The notes under the pieces: generated by a model
Database searches by the model: none
The model's input: the letters and a program-made list of their open reading frames with translations, nothing else
What the model was told of the DNA's origin: nothing
Shown: positions 11,162 through 21,900 of the stretch, piece by piece
Position numbering within the stretch: the first letter of the stretch is position 1
How the letters are laid out: each line of letters opens with the position of its first letter
Source of the DNA: Rhynchopus sp. YZ270_cl-10
Taxonomy: Eukaryota; Euglenozoa; Diplonemea; Diplonemida; Diplonemidae
Assembly: GCA_964035575.1 (NCBI GenBank)
Contig: OZ037879.1
Coordinates: forward strand, 372,001-436,000
Length of the DNA: 64,000 nt
Direction of reading: 5' to 3'
Program-made: the position numbers and the translations under genes

Positions 11162-12516
11162 TATACATAGCGCTCTAATTAGAGTATTAGGGTATAATTA
11201 GAGTCTGGGATTTTGGGCCAAGTCAGTTAGAGTCCAGTTAGAGTATAATTAGAGTCGCTTTTCTTCAATTAGACTATAATTAGAGTGCAGTTAGAGCATA
11301 ATTAGACTCTAACTACACTCTAATTATAGTCTAATTAGAGTAAAACAACAGGCTTCTTGTAGGTGCAAACGCCGTAAGGAACCGGTTCCCCTAAGGTTCC
11401 TCTGTAGGACCCAGGTGCCCAGATACCCACATAGCTGAAAATAAGACTTGGGGAACCGAGTTCTCAGCCGGACTGGGACACAATATGTGAAGGCGCTGTG
11501 GTCCGCCTGAAAGCGGGTCGGGGACCCGGTCGCGGGAGGGTGGGGGCCTAGTCCTAGTCCTACTGTACCTAGTACCCAGTACCGGGACTCGGGACCCGGC
11601 TTATTCTCAGCTATGGGTACCCAGGTACTCAGACCCGCGCAGTGGCACATGCCCTCAAGTGTGTGTGCCCCATACATTAGGGAATGCGATGCAAAAACTC
11701 TATGTGCACCTCCGGTGCAACGCCGCAGACAGGCCAAGCAGCGTTGGACTCAGAGGAATGCCTGCTGTGCAGGTATCAAACATGAGAAACTCCCAGCAAC
11801 AAGGGGCGCCTTTTGGCGGGCATTATTGAAGGTGTTTGGGGTGCAAAATTTTCTACAAATGTTGATGCGCGGGTACAGAAGTGGTGTCTTGTTCTTTCAT
11901 CTGTAGGAATGTAAATATCAATCGAATTTAACTACCACTAAGGGGTCGAAGGGGTAATCCCAGTATCAAAGGCTGTGTTGACGGGAAATCTATAGCGAGC
12001 ATACGTTCATTTCAGCCGAAGAAATACTACTTATGAACCCAGGAGAGATCCAAGCCTCGCGTTGAACAACTACCCGCGATCGACAATACCAAAAGAGAAT
12101 TCATAACAAAACAACACTGCCCCATACACACTAAATAGCCATGCTTCAAGTGCATGCCCCTGGGCCAAAATGCCTGTGCTAAAAAGGCAACAAAACCATC
12201 CACAAGGAGTGTGAATTGTGCACTGGTTTTCTGGGGGAACAAACAATATTTTCTTGTGTCTGGTTCTCTGCAAGCAGAGAACAGACTATCTGGATTACAA
12301 AGTCGAATTTCTTGCACTAGCTATGACCCCTGGGTTGATGGCTATAGCATTGATTGATGTGCCCCTCTTTATTGACCCTCTTATAGGACTCTAATTAGAC
12401 TCTAATTAGAGTCCAGTTAGAGTATTAGAGTTCAGTTAGAGTTTTAAAGACTCTAATTATACTCGAACTGCCGACTCTAATTATCTAGTTAGAGTCTAAT
12501 TGGAGCGCTATGTATA
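11162..12516 (+). mobile_element. TIR element, copy 3 (shorter, diverged)
   Basis: Same ends (TATACATAGCGCTC and inverted) and TTAGAGT subterminal clusters. It lacks the nested element, has a 7-bp duplication near 11590 (GGGACTC GGGACCC) and scattered substitutions. Its right flank reads TACTTTT after the end; TACTTTT also precedes copy 2 and copy 3 on the left. This fits a 7-8 bp target duplication made when copy 3 inserted. Confidence 0.8.
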
Positions 12517-13619
12517 TACTTTTGATTTTTTGTGTTTTTTTTTTTTGTTTTTTTTAAAGGGATTGTCAGGTGTTTCCTTTTCTCAGGAGGAAAAGAAAAG
12601 AAAAGAAAAATGATGAGGAAATCCCAGAAAGACGAGGGTAAGTAAAGGGAAAGGGGGGGGGGGGAAAAGATACCTTTGGAACAAACTGAGATTGGGATTG
12701 GGAAGAAAGAGAAAGCGGTAAAAGAGAGAGAGAGAGAGACATATTCGCGCACCGAGTTGATTTCCCTTTTTTTTTCTCCCTCATTTTTTTCTGTGGGAAA
12801 TCAACGAAAGGACATCAAGGAAGTTTTGTTTTGTTTTGTTTTGTTTTTTTTGCTTTTGCTACTTTATTTTGTAACATAAAAGAACATCAAGGGGGGGGGG
12901 GAAGAGAATTTGTGGTTTTAAGCCTCATCTTTTCCGCCTGATTTTGACCCGAGTTTTTGGCGGTGGTTTAGTGTTTGTTTCGCGATTTTTTTTTTGGCGA
13001 AAAGTTGCTACCGGGGCCAAAAAATCAGGTGCTCATCTGCTGAGACTCTTATTCTAGCAAAATAAATGTGACAAAAAAAGGAGAGATTCAAAAGGGATTT
13101 TTTTTATGAAAGTATTTTGTTATTTCGCTTGGGAAAAGAAGGAGAGAAGGGAGGAAATGGGGATTTAAATGGAGGGGTGTTTGTTGCTTCAAAGTAGTCA
13201 AAAAGAAAAAAAAGATAAAGGTTGTTTCATATACATTCTTTTCTGACGAAAAGAAGGTACAGAGGGTGCTAAAAAGATACCCTTGCTTTTTTTATATGTT
13301 TGTTGTGGTTATGATAAAGGTGTTGAACGCCTCACCGCACAATCGACAGACGCAAGGGCATTGGGTCAAAATAAAAAAAACATTTTGTATTTGATTTTTC
13401 GCGAACATTTTCATCAAATGTAGTGTCTAGAACAAATACAAAAAAAAAAAAAACCAAGAGGACAGCTTGTAAGATGAATGTGCTTCTCTCGTGGCACACA
13501 TCTTAAAAAAAAAAATGCAAAAGAAAAAAAAAAAGAAGGAATGGGGAATATCGATGCAACCGACATAAGCAGTGCTATCACCTCTCTTCTCTCTGATATT
13601 AGATATAAAAGTCAGAAAA

Positions 13620-13652
<33 letters not shown>

Positions 13653-13756
13653 AAGATGAATAAAACCCGCAGAATCCTGCAAGGTATCATACACCTATAG
13701 GCAATACAAGAAAATTTTAAAACATGATAAGTCAGATACTAAGCCTCTCGTACTTA
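12517..13756. other. Gene-free stretch
   Basis: No supported gene. It contains G and A runs, a GACGCA-family repeat (about 13320-13360), a TGTG-stem mini-hairpin (about 13467-13507), a T run of about 30 nt (13620-13650) and a CTCTCGT mini-hairpin at about 13727-13765 that abuts the next element. Confidence 0.5.
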
Positions 13757-13947
13757 GTCCACACGGTGCAGTCTGTCCTGGAAATGTCGGACCCTTTTGT
13801 CGGAGTCCGAGGGGGTCCGACAGTCGGACCCCCTGAGTCCGACAGTCGGACTCAGGGGTCCGACTGTCGGACTCACAGTCGGACCCCTGAGTCCGACTGC
13901 CGGACCCTGGGGTCCGACAGGCACACCCAGGTGCCCAGGTGCCCAGG

Positions 13948-14027
13948 TACCCAGGTACCCAGGTACCCAGGTACCCAGGTACCCAGGTACCCAGGTACCC
14001 AGGTACCCAGGTACCCAGGTACCCAGG
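13948..14027. repeat. (TACCCAGG)n 8-bp minisatellite, 10 units
   Basis: A perfect 8-mer array with one GTAC per unit, flanked on both sides by degenerate units (GTGCCCAG, GTCCAGGTCC). It sits about 40 bp before the cassette start, the same relative place as the CACAGGTA array beside the cassette at 38-39 kb. Confidence 0.95.
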
Positions 14028-14065
14028 TCCAGGTCCAGGAACAGGTACCCAGGAACAGGAAAAAA

Positions 14066-15262
14066 GTCGTGAAAGAGCAACCACAGCTCCACATGACAAA
14101 CACAAAAGTGTCCAGTCACGTGGGGCATTCATGCACTGAGGAGATAATGATCCAACAATTTACAAGAAAGATTACTTAACCTACTGCTGGAAATTGCCAG
14201 GTCGTAGTAACACACAAAGTGTGCCTCCGTTCGGGAAGACCGGATATTCTAGAGACCAGAAAGGCCTCAAGAATATCTTCCGGTAGTCAAGGTAGAACCG
14301 AGTGAACGGCCCAAGACCCCCGTGGAGAAGTTAAATGTTGTAATGCTATCAGGTAGAAACTGCGAACACTGTCTTACCCTCCTCAATGCATGGTGGTTGA
14401 TGTCTTCCACAACAAATTTCCTGTACCCAGGTACCCAAATTCCCAGACCCACGCAGTGGCACATGACCGCCAAGTGTGAGTGACCCACACATGAGGGAAT
14501 GCGACACTACGCAAAATTTACCACCAGACCCTGTCTTCGTGCACCTGAAGTACAACGCCGCAGACAGGCCAAACATGCGTTGGACTCAGAGGAATGCCCG
14601 CTGTGCAGGTATCAAACATGAGAACCAACTCCCAGCAACAAGGGGCGCCTTTTGGCGGGCGTTGTTGAGGGTGTTTGGGGTGCAAAGTTTTCCACAATTT
14701 TGATGCGCGGGTACAGAAGTGTTGTCTTGTTCTTTCATCTCTAGGAATGTAAATGTCAATCGCGTTTAACTACCACGAGGGCTTGTTTAGTGAACCCACG
14801 AGGGGTCGAAGGGGGTTGGTTATCCCATATCTATCAAAGGTTGTGTCGACCAGGCGAATCCACTATGTTACGCTGTACGTTGTTAAATCCGAAGAAATAA
14901 CGCTTTAGCAGCCGCAGGAAGTTTGTTAAAAAGAGTGCCTCACGCTACACAAACCACCACCCGCGATTGACTTAGATGTTATAACAAAGAGAATTCAGAA
15001 CAAAACAACACCCTGCCCCATACACACTAAATTGTCATGCTTCAAGAGCATGCCTGGGCCAAAATTACTGTGACAAAAAGGCAACAAGACCACCCACAAG
15101 GAGTGTGAAATGTGCACTGGTTTTCTGGGGGAACGCAATATTTTCTTGTGCCTCGTCCTCCGCAAGCAGAGGACAGACTTTCCGGAAGGTTTCCAAAGTC
15201 GAATTTCTTGCACTAGCTATGCTCCCTGGGTTAAATGGCAATAGCAGTGACTGACAAAGTGT
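14066..15262 (+). repeat. Shared cassette, copy A
   Basis: Matches the 38.1-39.3 kb segment (inverted) along its whole length, from GTCGTGAAAGAGCAACCACA to GTCAGTCACTGC read on opposite strands. Its second half (from about 14425) also matches the interior of the 7.5-12.5 kb trio. A reading frame containing RWTQRNARCAGIKHEN is kept among copies, and one indel between copies is 3 nt. The match to a protein-coding pattern is weak, and I do not recognise the product. Confidence 0.75.
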
Positions 15263-16019
15263 ACCCATCCCCCTTCCACCCCAGATCTTAGTCCGCAAAC
15301 TCAGAATGGATTGATGCGGGTGATACTCTTTGGATTTTGAGTTGCTGAATGTCGGAGACGCGGCGAGGCTTCTCATCACAATCGCAGATGCAGTTCAGAT
15401 TTCACGATCCTGTGATGAGTGTAAATGTGGAGTGTGATTAATGAATGAAATGTATGGTGTAGAAACGCAGTTATCGGGAAAGGTGAGGTTAATGTGGTAA
15501 AAAAAGGGGATAAAACTCGTGTAATTTTGTGAATTCCCACAAAGGTGGGTGATAATGTGCCCTTTGTCACTCAATTGTAACCGAGAATGTATGGGAGAAT
15601 GAAATATTATTTCCCAACCCAACAACAACGATAAAGCGTGAAGACAATAAATGAAATCAAAGCGGAATAAATTTGAGGTTTTGTGAGGCACTCAACGAGT
15701 GTGCCGGCTCTGTGGCGTCACGGAGCCACCAACACTCCCCAGTCATTTTTCCTGCGCTTCCAGGAAAACTCGCGTTTGCGACCAGGCCGAAACGAAAAAA
15801 TTTAATTCACAGCAAACAGGTGTGAGGGAGAAGAAAAGAAAGTGAACAAAAACGAAAAAACAATGTTTTTCTGAAATGTGATGTTGTTGGGGTGGGGAGA
15901 ATAAAACAGTTCCAGAAAAGCTCCTGCGTCGGTTTTCTTTTGGTTAAAAAAATCACTCAGTAAAAAAAAGAACTTTTTCATCACTCCCCTCAAACACTGC
16001 CAAAACGAAGAAGGACAGG

Positions 16020-16178
16020 ATGTATGACACTTACGGATACCAAGTCTCAGCGGGTATGAGAAGCAAGGAGGTGTACAAGAAGAAATGGGACGAGTTCTTG
16101 CGGTTTTCAAACCTCGAGCGACTTGGTCCGCTTTGTATTGACACGGACCTCGACACCCCGACATGTACTGGCTTTTGA
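16020..16178 (+). pseudogene. Tyrosine-recombinase-like core-binding fragment (plus strand)
   Basis: A 52-aa frame starting MYDTYGYQVSAG with the motif VYKKKWDEFLRFSNL at residues 18-32. This pattern (Tyr-x-Lys-x-Trp-Asp-acidic-Phe-Leu-Arg-Phe) is like the helix of the N-terminal core-binding domain of tyrosine recombinases carried by eukaryotic mobile elements. No catalytic domain is seen. It is a fossil fragment at best, and similarity by eye is the only support. Confidence 0.3.
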
Positions 16179-16667
16179 GAAAGGCAGTCGGTTCCTCGGT
16201 AGATTGCGTGCAAGTGAGGGAATATCCATCTGCTTGGAAGACGTCAAAACACCAAACATAGTATTTCGCGACATAAAGGGCAGATCAAATACTCACTGCC
16301 TTACATTCTCGGTTACAATTGAGTGACACAAAGGGCATATAATCTGCAAAATTACACGAGTTTTATTTCACTGAGTTAGATAATTATTATCTCATGAAAT
16401 AAAGTGAACATTATTTCACGAGGTGGTGGGTGACTCAAACTGGGGCTCAACTTCACGAAGCGAGTGGAGTTCAGCATTTTGATTTCATGAGTGAAGTGAG
16501 TGTAATCATAAAAGTGATGTCACGAGCGATAGCGAGTGGGTATCACGTATTCCAGTTTGTGAATCACCCATCAGTTAAATAATGTTCACTTTAGTTTTCG
16601 ATACGTAATTTTATACCACGCGTGAAAAACGTAAACAGGTGAAAAAGTGAGTGAAATAAGATTCGTT

Positions 16668-16895
16668 TTATTTCACGCAAATCGTGAAGGATTGGGTGGG
16701 GGAGTGAAATAAAAGATCACGGAGTGATCTGAAGGACACGACGTGTTCTTCCCTGGGCTCGTTCGCTCCTGAAAGTCTGTTGAAACGGAGGAAATCGTCC
16801 CATGTTTTCCTGTACTGCACACCACTGTTCATGTCGTCGAACAAGTTGTCATATGCATCCTCCATCTCCGCAAACTTGCGCGTGGGTTTAGGCAT
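16668..16895 (-). pseudogene. Tyrosine-recombinase-like core-binding fragment (minus strand)
   Basis: A minus-strand frame starting MPKPTRKFAEMEDAYDNL with QYRKTWDDFLRFNRL, which aligns with the VYKKKWDEFLRFSNL motif of the fragment at 16020. The two lie about 0.5 kb apart in opposite orientation. No catalytic region is recognisable. It is a likely relic of a recombinase-bearing element. Confidence 0.3.
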
Positions 16896-17200
16896 GTGTG
16901 TAAGAGGCAATAAATAATCTGTAATTTGAAGTGTGGTGGTGTGAGGGGTGGAGCGTGGGCTCAACGTTCCACTGTTTACACCTATAAATACGTTTTTCAC
17001 TTGTGGAATAAAATTACATATTGAGTGAAATAAGAACATTTTCTTGCACTTGCCACTAAAAAGGCACCCTCGTGACTCTCACTCTTATTCCCCTCGCTTC
17101 GCTCGGGAAATAACGCACTCGGGCACCTTTTTAGTGGCGCGTGAAATAAAATAGTTCTTATTTCACTCGAATAAATAGTTATTATCACCTAGTACGGGGC

Positions 17201-17825
17201 GTCAAGGTTGGGTATGGTGAACAGTTCCTCGAAGTCCTATGACTGCAACCCTTTTGGTTGCATGCGCAGATCTCCTCCACATTGCTTTTGCGCCTACTCT
17301 CGGCATGGGTTTTGTTTTGTTCTTTGTGTGCGGAGATAATGTCTACTGTATTTTGTGTAATCTCCAGGAAGGAATTTCGAAAACGCGGCTAAACATTATT
17401 ACACAAGTGAGATAAAAAATTGTTGGCTCTCTCTCTGTTGTTTTGGCTTTTGTTTTTTTGTCTATTTGTGACGAGGCCTGGAACACCTGAACATAGGCAT
17501 ATCTGGAAAATCTATCTGAGGTGTGGCAAATTAAATATATTCAAGCGTGTGGTTGAGGCGCACCTAAACATAAGTAAGTGCCAAGTCTGAACATTTATTT
17601 TCAGAGGCCTTAGTGAGGCTGTTTCGGCCTCGTTGCATTGTATCATGATGTAATAAGGTTCACATACTTTCGATTCAAAGAAGAGAAAGCACACAAGAAA
17701 ATAAAATGCTGCAAACCACTGGGTGTGTTGTTTGCATCTACACAAGTAACTGAAAGTTAAACATTTACATACCTTGTCTTCCCCGTAGCCTCCGCCTTCG
17801 CTGCTGTCAAGCTGCCTTCTCTTGG
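17201..17825. other. Stretch without recognisable gene
   Basis: Unique-looking DNA between the recombinase-like region and the TACCCAG array. Open frames are short and A/T-rich. I see no gene. Confidence 0.4.
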
Positions 17826-18406
17826 TACCCAGTACCCAGTACCCAGTACCCAGTACCCAGTACCCAGTACCCAGTACCCAGTACCCAGTACCCAGTACCC
17901 AGTACCCAGTACCCAGTACCCAGTACCCAGTACCCAGTACCCAGTACCCAGTACCCAGTACCCAGTACCCAGTACCCAGTACCCAGTACCCAGTACCCAG
18001 TACCCAGTACCCAGTACCCAGTACCCAGTACCCAGTACCCAGTATCCAGTACCCAGTACCCAGTACCCAGTACCCAGTACCCAGTACCCAGTACCCAGTA
18101 CCCAGTACCCAGTACCCAGTACCCAGTACCCAGTACCCAGTACCCAGTACCCAGTACCCAGTACCCAGTACCCAGTACCCAGTACCCAGTACCCAGTACC
18201 CAGTACCCAGTACCCAGTACCCAGTACCCAGTACCCAGTACCCAGTACCCAGTACCCAGTACCCAGTACCCAGTACCCAGTACCCAGTACCCAGTACCCA
18301 GTACCCAGTACCCAGTACCCAGTACCCAGTACCCAGTACCCAGTACCCAGTACCCAGTACCCAGTACCCAGTACCCAGTACCCAGTACCCAGTACCCAGT
18401 ACCCAG
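17826..18406. repeat. (TACCCAG)n 7-bp satellite, 83 units
   Basis: A 581-nt array of TACCCAG with a single substitution (TATCCAG near 18044). It is open in all frames and gives spurious Gly/Thr/Tyr/Trp/Val/Leu or Pro/Ser/Thr/Gln/Tyr/Val ORFs. One GTAC per unit. Confidence 0.97.
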
Positions 18407-18988
18407 TACCCAAATTGGTCGCCCCCTGGTTGGTCGAGAACCTAAAAATGCAAAAAAACGCAAAATTCATGTGTTTTGACCATGTCTGGGTACACCAAAT
18501 ACACACCTCTGAACAAGCCTATACCCAGTAGTAGGCAACAAGCGCTATTTTTTGACCAAGAAAAAAAAAATCCCCCAAAAATTGGGTGTAGTAGGTCATA
18601 AAATGGCCCAAAAAATTCAAAGAAAACCTCAGATTGACCAAACAATGAAAAAAATTTTCAAGTCAAATTTTCAGCCAAAATACGGCTATTTTGGTAAAAC
18701 CATGTGTACTGTAGTGGCTATACAAGGCGATTTTCGGCCAAAAAAATTTTTTTGGCCAAAAAAAAAATTTTTTTTTTCGGCCCAAAAAAAAAAAATTTTT
18801 TTTTTTGGGTCCGACTGTCGGACCCCAGAGTCCGACAGTCGGACTCCAGAGTCCGTCTGTCGGACTCCAGAGTCCGACAGACGGACCCCTGAGTCCGTCT
18901 GTCGGACTCAGGGGGTCCGACTGTCGGACTCAGGGGGTAAGTCCGTTATTTACACACTCCAAGCACGACAGACCGCACCGTGCATATT

Positions 18989-21900
18989 TAAAAAAAAAAA
19001 AAAAGTGCACGCAAATACACTGACCTAATATGGACCAGAAATTCATATTTTCCGTCCGTTTTTTTTCTTTTTTTTTTGACCGGAGGACAAAACACCCACA
19101 CGCGACAAATTGACATAAGCAGAAAAAGGGGGAAACGTTGGTAATGATCCTCTCGTTTTGTCAACCTAACACTATTCCAACAATTCTTCAAAAAAAAGAC
19201 AATAAAAACGGGCTGTCTGCTTTTGCTAAGTGAAGGAGAATAATTGCGCGGTGGGTGAGAGAGAAGGAGGAGGAGGAGGAGGAGGAAGGAGGGAAGATGA
19301 GGGGAGGGGGCATTCGTTGTTAACTATGAACCATGTGTGGACCTCACGGGCGCAGCGCAATAATTCAAGTGTACAGTTTCAAGGAGGGGGGGGGTCGGAT
19401 AAAATGACACACGCAAGCTACAAGCAACGGAAGGAAATTGACGGATAAGAAAAAGAAAAAAATAAAACAGAAAAAAGAAAAGCTAATAAAAGAAAGTTGC
19501 CCAAGAACAAAAGGCATCATGTTGTTTTTTCTCACTGTAACCTATCAGAGGTAGGTGTTGTTTAAAAAGTCTAGAAAAGAAAATGAAAAAGAAAAGAAAG
19601 AAAAAGAAAAGAAAGACAGAGGAGAGAGGAGAGGGAAAAATAATACGGGAAAAATTACAGTCAAATCTCGTTTTTTTCTTTTGAAAACTTGGTTGTTTTA
19701 GTGTAGACACCCGAAGATGAACTCCACTATAATTTCTTTTCTTTTCTTTTTTGTACCCCAAACGAAAAGAGAAAAAAAATGAACCACAGACCCCAAAAAA
19801 TGTTACGTAGGTGTAGACAGGAAGTCGTCGGTAAAAACAACTTCGAGTCAAAAAAGTTTTTTTTTTTTTGTAAGACCCCAAAAATAAAACCCCCTTTAAA
19901 AAAACAACCTCAAACAGCACAAAAAATAATCCACACCCTCCGAGGGGTTTGACTTTTAAAAAATTTTAGAAGAAAAAAAAAAAAGTAATAAAAAGAGAGA
20001 TGTATCTAAGCTTTGGATGCTTACTCACCTCACGAAAGACACCAAAAGACATCTGTAACTGAAGACATCACGCAAATTCCTACCACATACACACCTCCCC
20101 TTTTTCGCGCTTTTTTTTAGTTTCCCTTCACACAAAACTGAGGGAATCCTGTTGTGATACTTAAAAAAATTTCTCGGATGAGCCTAAGCCTCTCATGCTT
20201 GGTCATCCTCAAGAAATACAGTGGGCCTCATGCCATTTTCTCCGGAACGAAAAAAAACTTTTATAAACTAATAATCGTGTGTTTGCTTCGCACAAAAAAA
20301 AATATAGAAATGGTACCAAAAAAATTAAAGTTACATTTTTCGCTGTGAAGTATAATCTCTTTTTCTGGCCCCTTAAACGAACTAAAGTAACTTCTGAGTG
20401 TGCTCTTCCCTCATGCACAGAACTATGCCTAAAGGAGACACATACTGACAGCAAAAAGAACTTTTGGCACCAAAGGCACGACTTTGGTTTTTTAGAGAAA
20501 AGAAGCAAAGAAAGAAAAGAAAACAAGCAATTGCTATCAGGCGGGGAGGGAAGAAAAACTGGGTGTGCTGTGGATATGGGGGCCCACGCTCCTGAACTCC
20601 ACCCTGTAGAAACAATCAAGTTTTTCTTCTTCTTCTTTGTGGAGAAAATGATTTATGATGAAGTAATATCCCGTTGTCATTGTGTGAAGGATCTCCGGAT
20701 TTTCCATCAAACTGTCCTGAGAAACTGACAAAAAAAAACTTGCTCAGGGAAGGCCACATGAATTACAGCAAACCCCCTGCACCATACCATACAAAAAAAA
20801 TGCTGACTCCATCCTCTCTGTTGCACAAAAAAGAGAGGGCTATGTCCCTCACATGATATCCTTCTCTTCTTAGCAGTATTTTTTTTGTTGTCTTTTTCGC
20901 ATTTCTTTGATTTATTTTTTGATAAGATGAAATGTTCCTCAGAGGAAAAAGAGTTGCTAAAAATAAAAAATTCAGATGAACTGAAGCCTCTGCTCGTGTA
21001 TCATACCTTGCAAGCTTACGTCACCTTTTTAAAAAAAAGTGTCATTTGTCGTTCCCTCACCCCCCTTCTTGTAGTTGTTTAATGCGTTGACGGCTTCCAC
21101 AGAAACGACGTTGACACTTTCCGTTCAAAGCAGTGTGCGTAAAAAGAAGAAAAAAAAAATACAATACAGGATTTTTCAGCGCGTTTCGCTCTCCCTTTTT
21201 GCCTCTGTGCAGGATTGAAGTTAATCCTGCATGAGGGGACCAAATGAGGAGGGGTAAGTTCTTCGCGTACAAAAAAAAAGAATAAATAAATTTGGTGCTC
21301 CAGAGGGACATCGATATTGACAGGTCGCTGACAGGTCATACGGGGGGTGCCATACATTTTAATTTCCCTTACATTTTTTTGGGTGGGGGAAAAACACACA
21401 CACACACAAACACACAAAAATGCAATGGTAAATTTCAAGAGGGCATACCCCTATATTTGGCAAGCCGCTGACAGATCGTTGATCGTTGAAAATCATAGCA
21501 CCAATAAAAAAAAAAAGAAATTGTCATACATAAACCTAAGTTTGCTTCATTCACCCTTTCAAAAAGGTGAATGAAGCAGGGTTCAAAAACTTGGGAGGAA
21601 TGTGCCTCGAATCGCGTCAAGGGTTGTATTTTTTAATTTATTTTTTTTTGTGTTGTCTACAATCGCGTTACACCAATTTGGGTAAAAAGAAGACGTGGGA
21701 GGCAGCTACCTACAATACCACAATCTGCATTTTATATTGGTTTTGACAGGAAGTAGTCAGAAATACAACTTCGAGCCTCTTTTGTGTCATTTATTTATTT
21801 GCTTTTTTCGTTTATTTTCTCCTTCTCTGAGGAGATAGCGTCACAAAAAAAAAAAAAAACTGCTTTTTTTTATTGTAAGTTACTACAGCAATACAGTTCT

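Larger units (their letters stand above)
15263..17200. other. Region of GTGAAATAA-rich repeats with recombinase-like fragments
   Basis: It holds many copies of TGAAATAA and its complement TTATTTCA, plus CACGAGCGA-type words around GCGAGTGGG (for example about 16523 and 17095) that recur in the palindrome at 43.87 kb. Two short reading frames on opposite strands share a motif (see the two fragment entries). It looks like a degraded mobile element, not host genes. Confidence 0.45.
13757..18988. mobile_element. Candidate 5.2-kb composite TIR element with GTCCGAC subterminal repeats
   Basis: The left end CACGGTGCAGTCTGTC (about 13761) is matched near 18,985 by the complement of CACGGTGCGGTCTGTCG. 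Each end is followed inward by a cluster of GTCCGACAGTCGGAC-type words (13790-13920 and 18805-18940). Between them lie an 8-mer minisatellite, a copy of the shared cassette, a region with two tyrosine-recombinase-like fragments and a large TACCCAG array. No clear target duplication. The two ends may belong to different elements, so the single-element reading is an inference. Confidence 0.45.

Noticed and set aside
7538-12516. Telomere-like TTAGAGT repeats
   Set aside because: They occur in both orientations and only at the ends of one element, as subterminal clusters, not as a one-way telomeric array.
7538-12516. CRISPR array
   Set aside because: The repeats are element copies and TIR clusters without regular spacers, in a eukaryote.
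20279-20728. 149-aa plus-strand ORF
   Set aside because: Lys/Phe-rich translation of A/T runs; no domain and no splice-consistent neighbours.
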